The notes under the pieces are model-generated. The model ran no database searches and was not told where the DNA came from. It saw nothing but the letters and a program-made list of their open reading frames with translations. A program made the translations under genes and the position numbers. A stretch of DNA of 64,000 bases from positions 6,787,907 to 6,851,906 of the forward strand of contig NC_087068.1 in the NCBI RefSeq assembly GCF_963678635.1, given 5' to 3'. Positions 53,644 to 64,000 of the stretch are shown one piece after another. This DNA comes from Symsagittifera roscoffensis (taxonomy: Eukaryota > Xenacoelomorpha > Acoela > Convolutidae). Each line of letters opens with the position of its first letter. Position 1 is the first letter of the stretch.

Positions 53644-55790
53644 TTGGGCGAAACAAGGAGTCAAAAGGCCTCGGAAGACGAAAAAGCAATGTTGGAGATG
53701 GAGATCCAAGCGAACCCCGCTCTGGATGAGAATCATGCGGTACGTGGAACTGAAGGAAATGGTAATATGAGGTTAATGAGTGAATGTACTCCCGTAGAAC
53801 AAGGCCACGTTTTCGCCACTTCGACTGAGACTCATGATAGAGAGGAGATGTCGGAACTGTCCGACATATCAACTGAGAATCCAGCAGCAGTAGGTTCACC
53901 TACTGAAAATACTATAATGCATGGGAGGACAGAGAAAGCGACAAAGTCTTCTTCGTTTAGGAAAGACTCAAGAACACCTTTTGCTATGGGAGCGGAAACA
54001 GGTGATGAAGTAGACACCCAAAAAGAGGAGGAAGACAATGAAAAAATTGATGACTTTGAGTCTCAAGTAAGTCTGAACAATTCTACCCATGAAAATAAGG
54101 CATCCAAAAACATGGATACTGGTTATTTAGATCGATTTGGTGCGTTCAGAACCATTAACAAAACAATTGTTGGATTACAACACTCAAGAGAGTTCATGAC
54201 CATGACCAACTCGGAAGTTCAATCCGGAACGGATACTAAAACAGGGTCAGGAATCAAACCAGCGGAACCAGAGCCGGATTATGAAGAAATATCGAGACAG
54301 AGAGGTAAAATGTATGAACCAGCACTAAACTCGACCAGCACTAAACTGCCTGGAACCAACAGGGTAACCGCATCACTAGTGAATCCGTTAGTAGATAACG
54401 GGGCATTTATGGAAGAGGCCTTGGTCAGGATTGTGTACATCATGGGTGAGCAGAGTGAACATATGTCATTACGAATGAGTGAACTAGAGAGAGCAGTTCA
54501 CGTTGAGAGAGAAAGCCTGCGGGAGAAATTTACCGCAACAGACAGGAAGTTAGTAGAAGTGAAATACGGATAAAAGAAAGGGACGGATGAATACTTGGCC
54601 AAGAACTTGTCGCGAATGACGAGGGAGGCTGAGGAAACAGAGCGACGTTTGAGAGGTGATCTGGAACAACTACAAAGTCGTCAAGAACAGACTCTTGGGA
54701 ATCTTGACACAAGAATAGATGCAACGATGCAAAAACGCGCTCAGGCTATCATGGACAGGCTGGATGGTCGCCTGTGAAACAGGATCGGTTGTAGGAAAAG
54801 AGGAGCCCACTCAGGAGAGGCTAACAGGGAGCAGAGAGTGAACTTCAACGAATATCCTAACAGAAGAAGGACCTATGGGTCCACGAGAGGAAGGGGCAAC
54901 ACATCCAGCAATGCCACCGGGAATAATAGGCCGATGTGTCGAATGAACACCAGATGAAGTTCTACTGGCAGCAGACCGACCTCGAGCTCATGTCTATACA
55001 GGACGCGAATGCGACTGGAAGAGGTGACTCCAAAAACTGGAACCACTCGAATCAAGGAAAATCTCAGCCCAGCGATTCGGACAGAAGGGAATGGGATAAT
55101 AAGGATCAAGCGGGACATTCACGTGATGCAACGGCAATGGCCACAGTGTTTGAACCTCTGAACAGGTCCTTGGAAACTTTCCTCACGAGGTTATCTAGGA
55201 CCAGTGAACGCAGCGAAAAGTCCAGAAGGGTATTTAAGAAACCAAAATGCTATTAGGAACAATCTGAAGGCTGTAAAGATACCTGAACAGAGGTCATGTA
55301 GCTGCACTTTGAGGAAGAAGACTTGACAGAAAGACAAGAATACAGTGCGCTCACCAGCAACCTTGAAGGGACAGCCCTGAAATCCTTGATGGCCAAAAAG
55401 CAATACCAGCGGGACACAGCCGAGAGAATTTTCGAAATCCTGTTGAATCGTTTTGGCTTAGGGATGCAAGGACACCAAGCGATGATGCGCTTCGAGAAAC
55501 GAAGGCAACGAAAAAAAAACTATGGACAAAATTTTGGATTACCTAGAAATGCTTAGAATATGTAGCCAACCGGACGAGTCAAACATCAGGATGAACTTGG
55601 CATTAGCCTCAAAATTCATAGATAGTGTGAAGAATTATGAGCTTAGGACAATATTAGCAACGCATTACACACCTCTTTCAACCAATGCACCTACAACGGA
55701 GGAACTACGACTGAAATCTAAGGAGTATCTGCTTCTGAAGCCTCCTATGAGATCACGTTTTTACAAAAAAAATTTATGGCAGTTTTAATA
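53644..55790 (+). pseudogene. Element 2 gag (degenerate)
   Basis: The first piece (53644-54573, 310 codons) is acidic and Ser/Thr/Glu-rich (GDEVDTQKEEEDNEKIDDFE) and ends in a helical region (SEHMSLRMSELERAVHVERE). Then come a coiled-coil piece (54595-54777, TREAEETERRLRGDLEQLQS), a polar linker (54936-55256, with LNRSLETFLTRLSR), and capsid-like pieces (55323-55788) with SALTSNLEGTALKSLM, RIFEILLNRFGLGMQGHQ and LDYLEMLRI. Motif order equals element 1 gag. At least four frame breaks or stops. Confidence 0.7.
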
Positions 55791-55837
55791 ACGGATCTGC
55801 TAACCAGGGTAACAACTGGTACAAACCTAGGGACGAC

Positions 55838-56350
55838 ATGGACAAGAGATGCTCTTGTGCAAACTGCAGTTCGACAGACCAACATGTATCAGCATGCCCA
55901 ACCTACAAACAGGGCATGAAGGCGATCGGTTTTAGTCTCGAGGATGAAGATGCGTCGGAAATTGATCATAAAGATTTCATGAGGGGGCTAATAGCAAAAT
56001 TCGGTCCGAGGTGTTTTTCTTCTGCAAACTGGACGGTCATTAAGGCAGACATCAAGCACCCAAGGCATGAGGAAGCTTTGTCAGATGTTAAAGCCAGCAA
56101 GGCACGCCTGATGAGCGAGGCGGAAGCCCGGAGGAAAGAGAAACCGCAAGAGCTGGCTACGAAGAAAATGCAAGCCGTGTTGAAAGAAACGAGTCAACCA
56201 GAACGTAGAACCGCAGCAAACGACTTTACGATTGACTATAAATCAGCGGCAAGAGATGCCCTAAATAGAGTCCAACAGGGATTGGCGACAAGAGAGATAG
56301 AGCAGAAACCAAGCTCGAACTCGAGAACGAGAGAGCTCAAGATCAGCTGA
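55838..56350 (+). pseudogene. Element 2 nucleocapsid region
   Basis: Contains CANCSSTDQHVSAC, a Cys-x2-Cys...His-x3-Cys zinc-knuckle variant, then PTYKQGMKAIGFS and an acidic stretch as in element 1. The second knuckle is damaged (RCFSSANW, where the second Cys is lost). A long basic, Ala/Glu-rich helical tail follows, to a TGA at 56348-56350. Confidence 0.65.
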
Positions 56351-56699
56351 ATGCTTTTGAAGTATCTGAGGTGGACGGAACGAAGGCACCGAGTGGTTTG
56401 AGCATGAAGCTGAATGTGATCTCAAGAGAAACATTCGGGATGGTTCCACAAGGTGCCACAAGATACAGTCAATAATCTCAGTGGCGGGATATCAGGTAAT
56501 CAGGATCCTAAGTGAACCTTCGGAGTTCACCTCGATGCATTTGGATATATATCCAGATTATCTGAGACAAGCAGAGCCACGCACTGAATTGAGAGCTGTG
56601 TGAGTGTTGTTAACAACGGGTGGCACTCGGATAAAGAAATTTACTTCACGGGCGCTACGTGGAAGTCTACGGACCATATCAAGTGATGTTAAACGTGGA

Positions 56700-57280
56700 T
56701 GGGATTAGTATTTATACCAAGACCTACGTCACAACAGACAGTGACCAAATAGGACAAATATATTTGGGTCAGGAAGAACTGAACTGAAAATTCGTAGAAT
56801 TGGTCATGGCGCCATGATGGAACAAGATGCGGTACACACTGGGTACGAAGCAGCTTTGACTGCACAACTGCTAGACACCGATGGAAAAAAGATTGAAGTA
56901 ACAGGACTTCCAGACACAGGAGCAGTGGTCAGTGTTAGACCGATGAAGACAAGGGAAAGAATGGGCTCCACAGAGAGGACCTAATACCAATGAGTTTCTG
57001 GTTGGCAACCGCTAACAGTGGAGCAAACTATGTGGCTGGGAGTTCTCCAATAACAGTCCTCCACATGCTAGGACGGAACCTCTGGATGAGTTTCTTCGTG
57101 GTGGAGAACCTAGACGATTCGGATCAGTTTGTTTTTGGGCGCGAACTTGTCAGGAATTTCTACCTGATGATCAACCTCAATAAGGGACTGAAAAGGATTA
57201 GGAACCCAGAAGGGAAGTTTGTTAAGAGACCAAAAAACAGAATAATAACCGACGAAAATATGGTACCAATTTTTTTTTAG
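56700..57280 (+). pseudogene. Element 2 aspartic protease region
   Basis: In a broken frame near 56905-56935 the sequence reads GLPDTGAVVSV, the intact D-T-G-A active site that element 1 has lost. The next piece (56990-57280) has NLWMSFFVVENLDDSDQFVFGRELV (cited in part: DSDQFVFGRELV) as the second conserved block. Frame breaks near 56790 and 56980. Confidence 0.65.
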
Positions 57281-57348
57281 AAAAAAAAGTGTAATTACAG
57301 CCCGGGCAGGCAGTAGTAGCGATTTTTAGGATGAGAAGTTTAAACTGA

Positions 57349-58030
57349 TTGATTGGCAGTAAGCAGGTTTGCTTGGTACCCAACCCAATCAGTCAAAGTT
57401 CAGTGGTTTCAGGCCGGAAACTTTCCGTAACACGAAACGGGCTGTGTGTGAGTGTATTGTTGAATACACTGGACACAACGGTTCCAATCCAGCATGGAAG
57501 GAAACTTCGCCACGCTTTGCCGATGAGGACGGACTATGAAAAACACCAAACCTGAAGTAGCTTCATTTAATGGTCTGTCCAACTCATGCAAATAAAGATT
57601 TGGTCTTAAAGAGGATTAACGCATTGAAATCTTTAAATAAAATATTTTCAATGAGAGCCGAGATCGATGACGGCTTGTCGAGTTACTCGAAGTTTCAGGA
57701 ATGCCGCTCGTCATATGAATTAGAGTCTGACAAACCAGTTTTGCCAGAGATAGATCACTTGAGAGGTAAGATAGGTGAGGGAGAGTTTGAGTTTCCAAGG
57801 CAGTTTTAAATCGGAACGCGGACGTCTTTTCAAATTATAAGGCGGATATTGGTTATTGTAGTTTCGTCGATATTGGTTGTTGTAATGAAATCGAACTAGA
57901 AGAAGGCGCCTTTCCCCACAGGTAGGGCGCAAGGCGCATGAAACCTCATAAATTGGAGGCGCGCCGAGCGGAAATAGAAATGCTGCTCAAATACGATAGG
58001 ATAGAACCCTCAAAGTCACCTTAAAGTCCA
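57349..58030 (+). pseudogene. Element 2 connector and RT amino-terminal remnant
   Basis: 57349-57555 matches the element 1 connector. 57570-57809 continues, and then broken frames to about 58020 include a Lys/Pro-rich RT entry region (a MLLKYDRIEPSKSP-like stretch near 57978-58020). Immediately after this, RT sequence resumes far downstream in the domain: the palm, including the first catalytic Asp and the YxDD box, is missing. Confidence 0.6.
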
Positions 58031-58035
58031 AACCG

Positions 58036-58892
58036 TTGAAATATGAGAATCATAGGGACTCAATGAAGTACATAGAAAGAATGGTAGGCAGGCATGGCGC
58101 GAGGCCGAATTTGGATGCGGTAGAAACCTTGTTACCAGGGAAGGCCCCCAGGACGGACAGACAACTTATGAGCTTCCTAGGGTTTGCGAAATTTTATCGG
58201 GAGTTCTTAAAAAATGCGCAGACAACGTTTACCCGATGAGGCAACTGATGCGCAGCAAAGCGAAGAAAGAAGTTCGAATGGGATGAAAGGGCTCATGAAG
58301 ACTTCGAGAACAAAAGCGGGAACTGAGCGAAGCGCCAGTGCTCGGCATGCCCACAGAGAAAGGCATGTACGTTCTCGACACTGATGCTTCAGTGGTAGCC
58401 ATTTCAGGAATACTGAATTAAGAGCAGGAATGGAATGGTAGATCAGTTTTCCGTCTGACTGCATATGGCAGTAGAATGTTGAGCGACCTTGAGATGAAAT
58501 ACGGTGCACCTAAAGCAGAAATGTTTGCGGTAGTCACGTTCGTGGAGAAGTACCGCGCATACTTGGGGTGTGCTCCCTTTAAATTAGGTGTGGATAACCG
58601 AGCCCTATCCTGGTTGAAGACGTATTCGGTGGACCAGAGTTATACTAGTCGTTGGATAGTCAGGTTGGATGGCTATCAATTGTTACCCGAGCACAGGATG
58701 CGTGATAAGCACCAGAATGCTGACAGCCTCAGCAAGAAAACTGAAATGTATGAAAGATTGGAGCAAAAGCAGGCCAATCAGGCGGAAATCAAGGAAGGAC
58801 TCTCGTTTTCAGACACAGAGACTTACGAAACACTTCCCTTGATGAGATGCTTGGATATGTCAGGACATCCAATTCCGGGACACATTGACTAA
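58036..58892 (+). pseudogene. Element 2 RT thumb and RNase H
   Basis: The 58036-58239 piece has KYIERMVGRHGARP and LMSFLGFAKFYREF (end of RT). The RNase H start (VLDTDASVVAISGIL, near 58373-58415) is followed by a TAA and then by 58476-58892, with KYGAPKAEMFAVVTFVEKYR, LGVDNRALSWLKTYS and MRDKHQNADSLSKK: all RNase H catalytic blocks are present. Frame breaks near 58240-58330 and a TAA near 58420. Confidence 0.75.
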
Positions 58893-58895
58893 CCA

Positions 58896-59940
58896 GTGGA
58901 GAGAGCGGCAGAAATTCAGATCTTATCCAAAAGGGAACCGGTGCCCTTGGATTTTTTGCTACATTCAAACCTTGTTCAACAGGAACTCTCTCTTATGAAC
59001 ATAAACAGCCCCTCATTGCTGGATAAAACGGTGCAGGTCACACCAGAAGTGATGAGGATGCTGGGTGGATTGCTGGAGAGAGAATTGACTGGAGGTATCC
59101 CTGAATGGGCAGCCGCCATGGTATCGCTGACAGTCAGTGAGACGGTACGGATGAAACCATCAAGACGCCAGCACCAAAGAAACAAAAGGGATTGCATGAA
59201 AGTAGTTTAGCAACTGGTATCCTTGATTCCTCAAAGCGTTTTGATGAGAACATCATACAAGGTAAACAACAGGAGATCGGGATACAGAAGAGGACTGTCA
59301 CATTTGAGGAGCTCGGTTGGGAGTTGATAGTCAATTCGAAAAACCGGGATCGAGAGAATTCGTCCGGGTAGTCGGATGTTGAAGAAAGTGGATACGTAGA
59401 TGGACAAGACCAGACAGTCAAAGTTTTGTCCGGGGAGTTTAGATGGATGAGGAAAACGTGCACATCAAAAGCTGCCGTGGAGACAAATTCTACGACAGAC
59501 TCATCTGTTGATAACACCTCGAGGAACTCAGAGATTGACACAAACTCGGACAGGAACTCGAGCACGGGATCAGAATTGTCAGGGTTTTTGATACCCACAT
59601 TGCTGGTGGATACTCGAGCAAGAGACTTGGACATGGAAGTGGATAAAGACCCTGATAGTGATCGCTACCTATTCCCGAGTGATAAAGTCGTTGATAACGC
59701 AGCAGATGACCTAGAGATGATAACGGTGTAAAAACGTTCGATTAGCCTTTTACCGCAGAAGGAAGCAGTCAGGACTGACCTACAGCCGTTCAAAGAAGAG
59801 ACAGAGTCATTGGCACAGATTTGATGTGTTGAGATGGAAGATGAAGCACATCATCCCGATGCGCTGAACAGTCATTTGAAGTTCATGAAGACATACTTGA
59901 AGACGAGATGCAGACTCTCTGACTTACGAAGAATGCAGAG
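58896..59940 (+). pseudogene. Element 2 RNase H-integrase linker
   Basis: Pieces 58896-59210 (helical, with LLGGLLEREL-like leucine spacing) and 59426-59731 (Ser/Asp/Thr-rich, TNSTTDSSVDNTSRNSEIDT). Parallel to 43080-43930 in element 1. No catalytic motif. Confidence 0.45.
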
Positions 59941-59944
59941 AAAT

Positions 59945-61160
59945 GACCGTATTAAAGTAGTTTAAAAGGTGGATCGAAAATGGGGTAACAGAAAAAGGAG
60001 ATCTGGAAGAAGATACTTATCGAATCTTGAGACTATACTAAATGCAGAAAGAGGGAAGGGAAGATTATATCTGAACAAGGATGAGATTGTTGCTTGCAAA
60101 AGGAGAGAGGAGGAAAAAGTCCTCAAAAAAAAACAACGCGATAGTGTTGCCACAACTCTTTCAAGGAATCGATAAGGTATACTAGAGGATCTTGAAGCAC
60201 TTTGAATGGCCTGGGATGAAAAAAGCATGCGAGAGCAGGGTGACAGTATGTCTGTCATGCCAACAGTTGAAAAACCCGAGGAAATTGCGATCGAGTCATC
60301 CGGGTTCAATGAGGTGGTACAGATCGATCACTAGAAGGTATGTATGACAGGCAGTTGCTACAATCAGGTTCTGGTGATGATCGGTCACTTCCAAGGTATG
60401 CAGAGGCCGTGCGCTGCATACCTGCCTCAGCTGAAGAGACATGCGATCATCTGATCAAAAAGTGGATAGCAAGATATGGATGCCCGATGACATGAGGAGC
60501 TCATGAGACGTTCTCAAGTAGCTCAGGCTCATTCTACGACGTACCATCCCGAAACGAACGGCATTGTGGAAAGACAAAACCGGACTCAGGTGTCGATGTT
60601 GTGGGTGTATTGTTCCCGATACATGACTGATTGGGATAGATATCTGCCACAAGTGATGGGTGCTTATAACAGTACGCAACATTCCACGACAAAAGTTAGT
60701 CCGCACATGATAATTAGTATACACGAAAAATCTTTGTCTTTGACTTTTTTTATCCAGAGTATGAAAGATATAAAAAATTGCCACAAGTTTATGTAAGGGA
60801 TGTAATCAGACGTCAGCAATACGCAACAAGCTCAGGCGAGGCAGAGGAAAAGGTTTGACAAGAAAGCAGCTGGTGCAAAAGTTGACTCGGTAGGAGACTA
60901 CGTGTGGGTTTTTCAGAACGTCATACCATCGAAAGGAACGATGAAACTCCTGAAGAAGTGGATGGGACCGTTCATGCGTACCGGTCGAGCCGCGCATTTT
61001 GAAAATTTTAAACCACACAACCCGTCCAGAGAGGGCTGGTGTATACCTGAAGACATGGAGGTGGGCGATTACCTGATGATGGATCCTGCTTGCGAAGTAA
61101 ATGAAAAAGGCACCAGGGAAATTAACGATGGGAATGAGGCGCTGGAAGAAGAAAACTAGT
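59945..61160 (+). pseudogene. Element 2 integrase (degenerate)
   Basis: 59969-60175 is the pre-integrase segment. Broken frames then carry CLSCQQLKNP (the Cys pair of the H2C2 zinc site, near 60250) and a QID motif near 60316-60330 that may hold the first catalytic Asp. The 60503-60796 piece has YHPETNGIVERQNRT, with the catalytic Glu of the D,D-35-E triad, and YLPQVMGAYNSTQHSTT. 60902-61159 has VWVFQNVIP and KKWMGPFM, a GPY/F-like C-terminal module. Several stops and frame changes. This is the domain that element 1 lacks. Confidence 0.75.
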
Positions 61161-61860
61161 CCGCCGCTGAACCTGGATCCTAATGAAATAACTGGGGTGG
61201 ATGAAGACACCTATGCGGAAAAGGACTTGGAAAATCCCGAGCAGATAAAAACTCCCAGGAACCTCGAACCGGATCTACCCTTTTCAATGCAGACAAGACA
61301 ATGCAGACAAGCCCTGCAAAGAAATATCATCCTTACGGAGACGAATTCCTAGTGAACAGGATAGACCTGAAAAAGATAGTGAAAGACCTAGTGGGTCTGG
61401 GGGAGATACCCGCGCCACAGGATATAGACATTGTCGATGATCAATACAAGGAATGGATCCACGATCGGTCTCAACCTGAAGTGGAATTTGACGAAAAGCA
61501 GCTGCAGTTGTATGAACAAGAATGAGCGAAACTGCGCGTCTTGGAGTAGTTGAACGAAATGACATCAGATCCAAAGGAAACCAGTGTCATGTTTCAAGAT
61601 GCAGACCGCGAGAGCAAGAAATACATCAAAAAGGGCAAAATTGATCCTTCCTGGGCAGCCCGGGAGGTGGAATTGCTCATTCCTGCGTCCAACCTCAACT
61701 CAATATCCGGTATGCAATCGACGGTGACGTCGATGGATGCTTTTGTCCTAGGAATGGGGGTAGGACTTACCCACACTAAAAAGTTATTAATAGGAAATTT
61801 TGAAAATTGCAAAGGAAACTGGCGACCTAGAGGCAGCAACAGATAAACGCCCATAGGAAC
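61161..61860 (+). pseudogene. Element 2 post-integrase tail ORFs
   Basis: Open pieces 61101-61352, 61301-61525 and 61550-61846: acidic and polar sequence with DLVGLGEIPAPQDIDIVDDQ and SKKYIKKGKIDPSWAAREVE. No domain recognised. They may be the end of the pol polyprotein. Confidence 0.4.
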
Positions 61861-62545
61861 CAGACATAGGGAGAGTAGAAGAGTCATATTTTAACTTGCA
61901 AAATGAATACTAAAGTAGCATAATATTAACAGATACCGATTTTATACTTACAGATAGGACGTGTGCGATTGCTATCACCGCTGACATGAGTCTTAGAACA
62001 GCGTTAGCAGCAGACTTTAAGAGGGAATACAAAAACATAGAGTTTTTGTGTAAGCAAAGACTAGGAATAGGAGTTGTAGCAGTTTTGACACCGGTTTCGC
62101 AAAAACCAGGGAAGTAGTTATGCTTCTTGATGAAGAGGGCGAGGGAAAAGCAGCACGTGGACCCTAAAGATTTGGTTCTGTCCCTGACGAGACTCAGAAG
62201 CTTCTGATTGGAGAGGGCAGTGAATTAACTCGCGCTTCCGGTATACGACCCAAACTGAGGACGACTGCATCCTCGGGAGATGTATGAGCTGATACATGTG
62301 ATCCTTTCAGATACCAATATTGAAAACTAACTTCAAAGAAGTATTATTTGAGAATAGATTGAGCGTAGGTCGAGTGTAGTTTATAATATGTGTTAACATG
62401 TTATGTTGTTATATTTTTAGGATCTTGTTTTTGGAACGGTTAGTGACCACGAAAATTGGGACCACGAACTCTCTAGATCCTGATTGAACAATTTAATCTT
62501 TGAACTTCAATTTTGCGAAATCAACTTATCGAATTTAATAATCAA
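61861..62545 (+). other. Non-coding stretch between pol and the next ORF of element 2
   Basis: AT-rich, no supported ORF. It could hold a splice acceptor or internal promoter for the downstream ORFs, but I see no strong signal. Confidence 0.35.
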
Positions 62546-62547
62546 AA

Positions 62548-63475
62548 TGGACAAGTTCGACGAGCTGATGGATTTGGCCAAGGCATACGTAGATCCAGTC
62601 ACAGACGAGCTCTAGCGTAGGCTGCTGGAGGTGGCTCTGTTTACGGATTGTCGGATCGTCCAAGTCTGCGTGTTATGCAATGAAGAAATGGAGCCCTGAC
62701 GGGAAGCGACTTGGAGCATGAACCCGGTGTGGGCACCACAAGGACATACCAGCCTGGAAAGATGCCTCTACCAGCTATCCCTAGGCCGGTCTGAGGAGAT
62801 GACATCAAGCTTTCCACCAGGAGATGAGTAGCGAGGCTGGCTCGTCTAGCTCACAGTTGAAAATTGCGTTGCCTGTCAAGAGACGCAGAGTGCAAGAAGA
62901 TGTGCAGACGAATGAAACGAAGGAATATCTCAAACGAAAGACGAGCTGGACCGAGTGAGAAAAGCCTTAGTCAAAACTGAGGAGGGTATAGATACGTGGA
63001 AGATACTGCTTCAGGATTGCAAAAGAAACAAGGGGATGAAATAGATAGAACACTTGAGGCATGAATAATAAGGAGCGATCGGAACGACTAAGATTAGCAA
63101 CAGTGGAACGACCATTACCCGCAGGGTGTGTTCCTTGTGGGTAGTCCCCGATGGAGCTTCTGACGCCTCATGTATTAAATGAGACAACAGAAAGCAAGTC
63201 CCAACAGCAGCCTGTAGAGTGACAAACCTGGATCCAAGTGACACCCTGGGTGATTCAGTCGTGGAAAGAATCATGCAGCAGCTGGTGGAAGCCGCTGGCC
63301 GACTCGTGGCCAAAAGGAGTGTACCAGGTTCCGGGGTGACCGCACCCTATGGAACAATCGATAATACCGGCAGAGTAGAACTCTCCTCAGAAGAAGTGAA
63401 GAAAACAGTAGCTGCCTCAATGACGAAGTCAGTAAAAAGCTCCAACAGAAGGATAAGAAAGATGCCAATGTAGAA
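62548..63475 (+). pseudogene. Element 2 post-pol ORF remnants upstream of the hydrolase
   Basis: An ATG at 62548 opens MDKFDELMDLAKAYVDPVTD, then a TAG at 62614-62616, and the same frame continues with LLEVALFTDCRIVQVCVLC. A later piece at 63219-63473 reads ERIMQQLVEAAGRLVAKRS and SSEEVKKTVAASMTKS. It sits where element 1 has its coiled-coil ORF. Unknown function. Confidence 0.35.
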
Positions 63476-63617
63476 AATGTTGCGTGAATTTTACATACAG
63501 AAGAACAATTAGATTAATAACAGGTTCACGGGAGTTTCAGATACCATTATGCGAGCAGGTTTCAATCGATCAACTTGGAGTCCAGCGATGAACATGTAGC
63601 AACCAACCCTTGGAACG

Positions 63618-64000
63618 TAGCATTTGATTTTGGGCGATAGTTTTGTGAGAGTTTTGCAAAATTTGAGAACCTCATGGATCATTACGGTGATGGCCTTTGG
63701 AGATGCCACAGTAGCCCAGCTGTGTCGAATGGGAGAGTTGATGAACCCAGGCAAAATTGTGGACGTAATGATCCTAATAGGCACAAAAAACGTGCCCAGA
63801 AGCTCGGACTCAGGTGAAGCTCAATAGGAGGCAATGTTAGTGTGCTTGTTTACTACAGTACGGCAAACGTTTCAGTGCGCGGCACTGACCATTTGTACCA
63901 TGTCGATGAGCAAGAGCACACATTCATTTACGGGTAGAAGGTACAATGAAAGAGTCATGAGGTGTAACAACATAGAGCGTAATCTGGCAAGTCGCAATGC
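63618..64000 (+). pseudogene. SGNH/GDSL-type hydrolase of element 2, 5' part, cut by the window end
   Basis: MILGDSFVRVLQNLRTSW holds block I (GDS), followed by VMAFGDATVAQL (block II) and VMILIGTKNVPRS, where the usual GTND reads GTKN. A TAG at 63825-63827 interrupts. Beyond it the same frame continues with AALTICTMSMSKSTHSF and RRYNERVMRCNNIERN, matching the element 1 protein at residues 239-268. The DxxH block lies beyond the window. Homology to 45018-46130 is clear in order and motifs. Confidence 0.65.

Larger units (their letters stand above)
50398..64000 (+). mobile_element. Second Ty3/gypsy-like element with the same post-pol layout (element 2, cut by the window end)
   Basis: Begins with a type-B LTR directly abutting element 1, then leader, gag, zinc knuckle, protease, RT remnant, RNase H, integrase and post-pol ORFs ending in an SGNH hydrolase fragment at the window edge. 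Order and many short motifs match element 1, but sequence divergence is large, so these are separate insertions of related subfamilies. The 3' LTR lies outside the window, so the assignment of the 5' LTR is provisional. Heavily broken by stops and frame changes. Confidence 0.7.

Overview
This window looks like nuclear DNA of an invertebrate metazoan. The protein-coding exons on the minus strand are separated by short AT-rich introns with GT...AG boundaries and matching phases. Simple-sequence repeats, tRNA-like repeats and large decayed retroelements fill most of the rest. I cannot name the species. No bacterial operon, rRNA or CRISPR array is present.

Layout. (1) 1-6000 (+) is an AT-rich viral-like block: a Ser/Thr/Pro-rich ORF, a class III-type membrane-fusion glycoprotein resembling those of chuviruses and of env-bearing retroelements (broken by two frame changes and one stop), and an unknown ORF of about 600 codons with one frame change. 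(2) 6000-8450 has no gene that I can support. (3) 8451-25303 is an almost perfect 8.4-kb direct tandem duplication carrying five 3' exons of a minus-strand gene. The exons of the right copy (16875-25303) join in a continuous reading frame. The left copy (8451-16874) has a premature TAG and a 1-nt loss at a splice junction. (4) 26894-32755 (-) holds the 5'/central exons of a minus-strand gene, including a 4596-bp exon coding for an acidic, Ser/Lys/Glu-rich, mostly disordered protein. It is probably the upstream part of the duplicated gene, although the linking exon was not found. (5) 32890-64000 is a retroelement nest. A truncated LTR runs into a 23-N assembly gap. An inverted LTR of a second type and a region with inverted arms follow. 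Next comes a 15.6-kb LTR-bounded Ty3/gypsy-like element (34802-50396), and then a second related element (50398 to beyond the window end).

The most interesting feature is the architecture of the retroelements. After gag (with zinc knuckles), protease, RT, RNase H and integrase, both carry several kilobases of extra ORFs. One of these encodes an SGNH/GDSL-type hydrolase with readable catalytic motifs (best at 45018-46130, recurring at 63624-64000), preceded in element 1 by a perfect heptad-repeat coiled coil. Both copies are dead. Element 1 has lost the integrase core and has YVDG in place of YVDD. Element 2 has lost the RT palm but keeps recognisable integrase. Together they outline the ancestral element.
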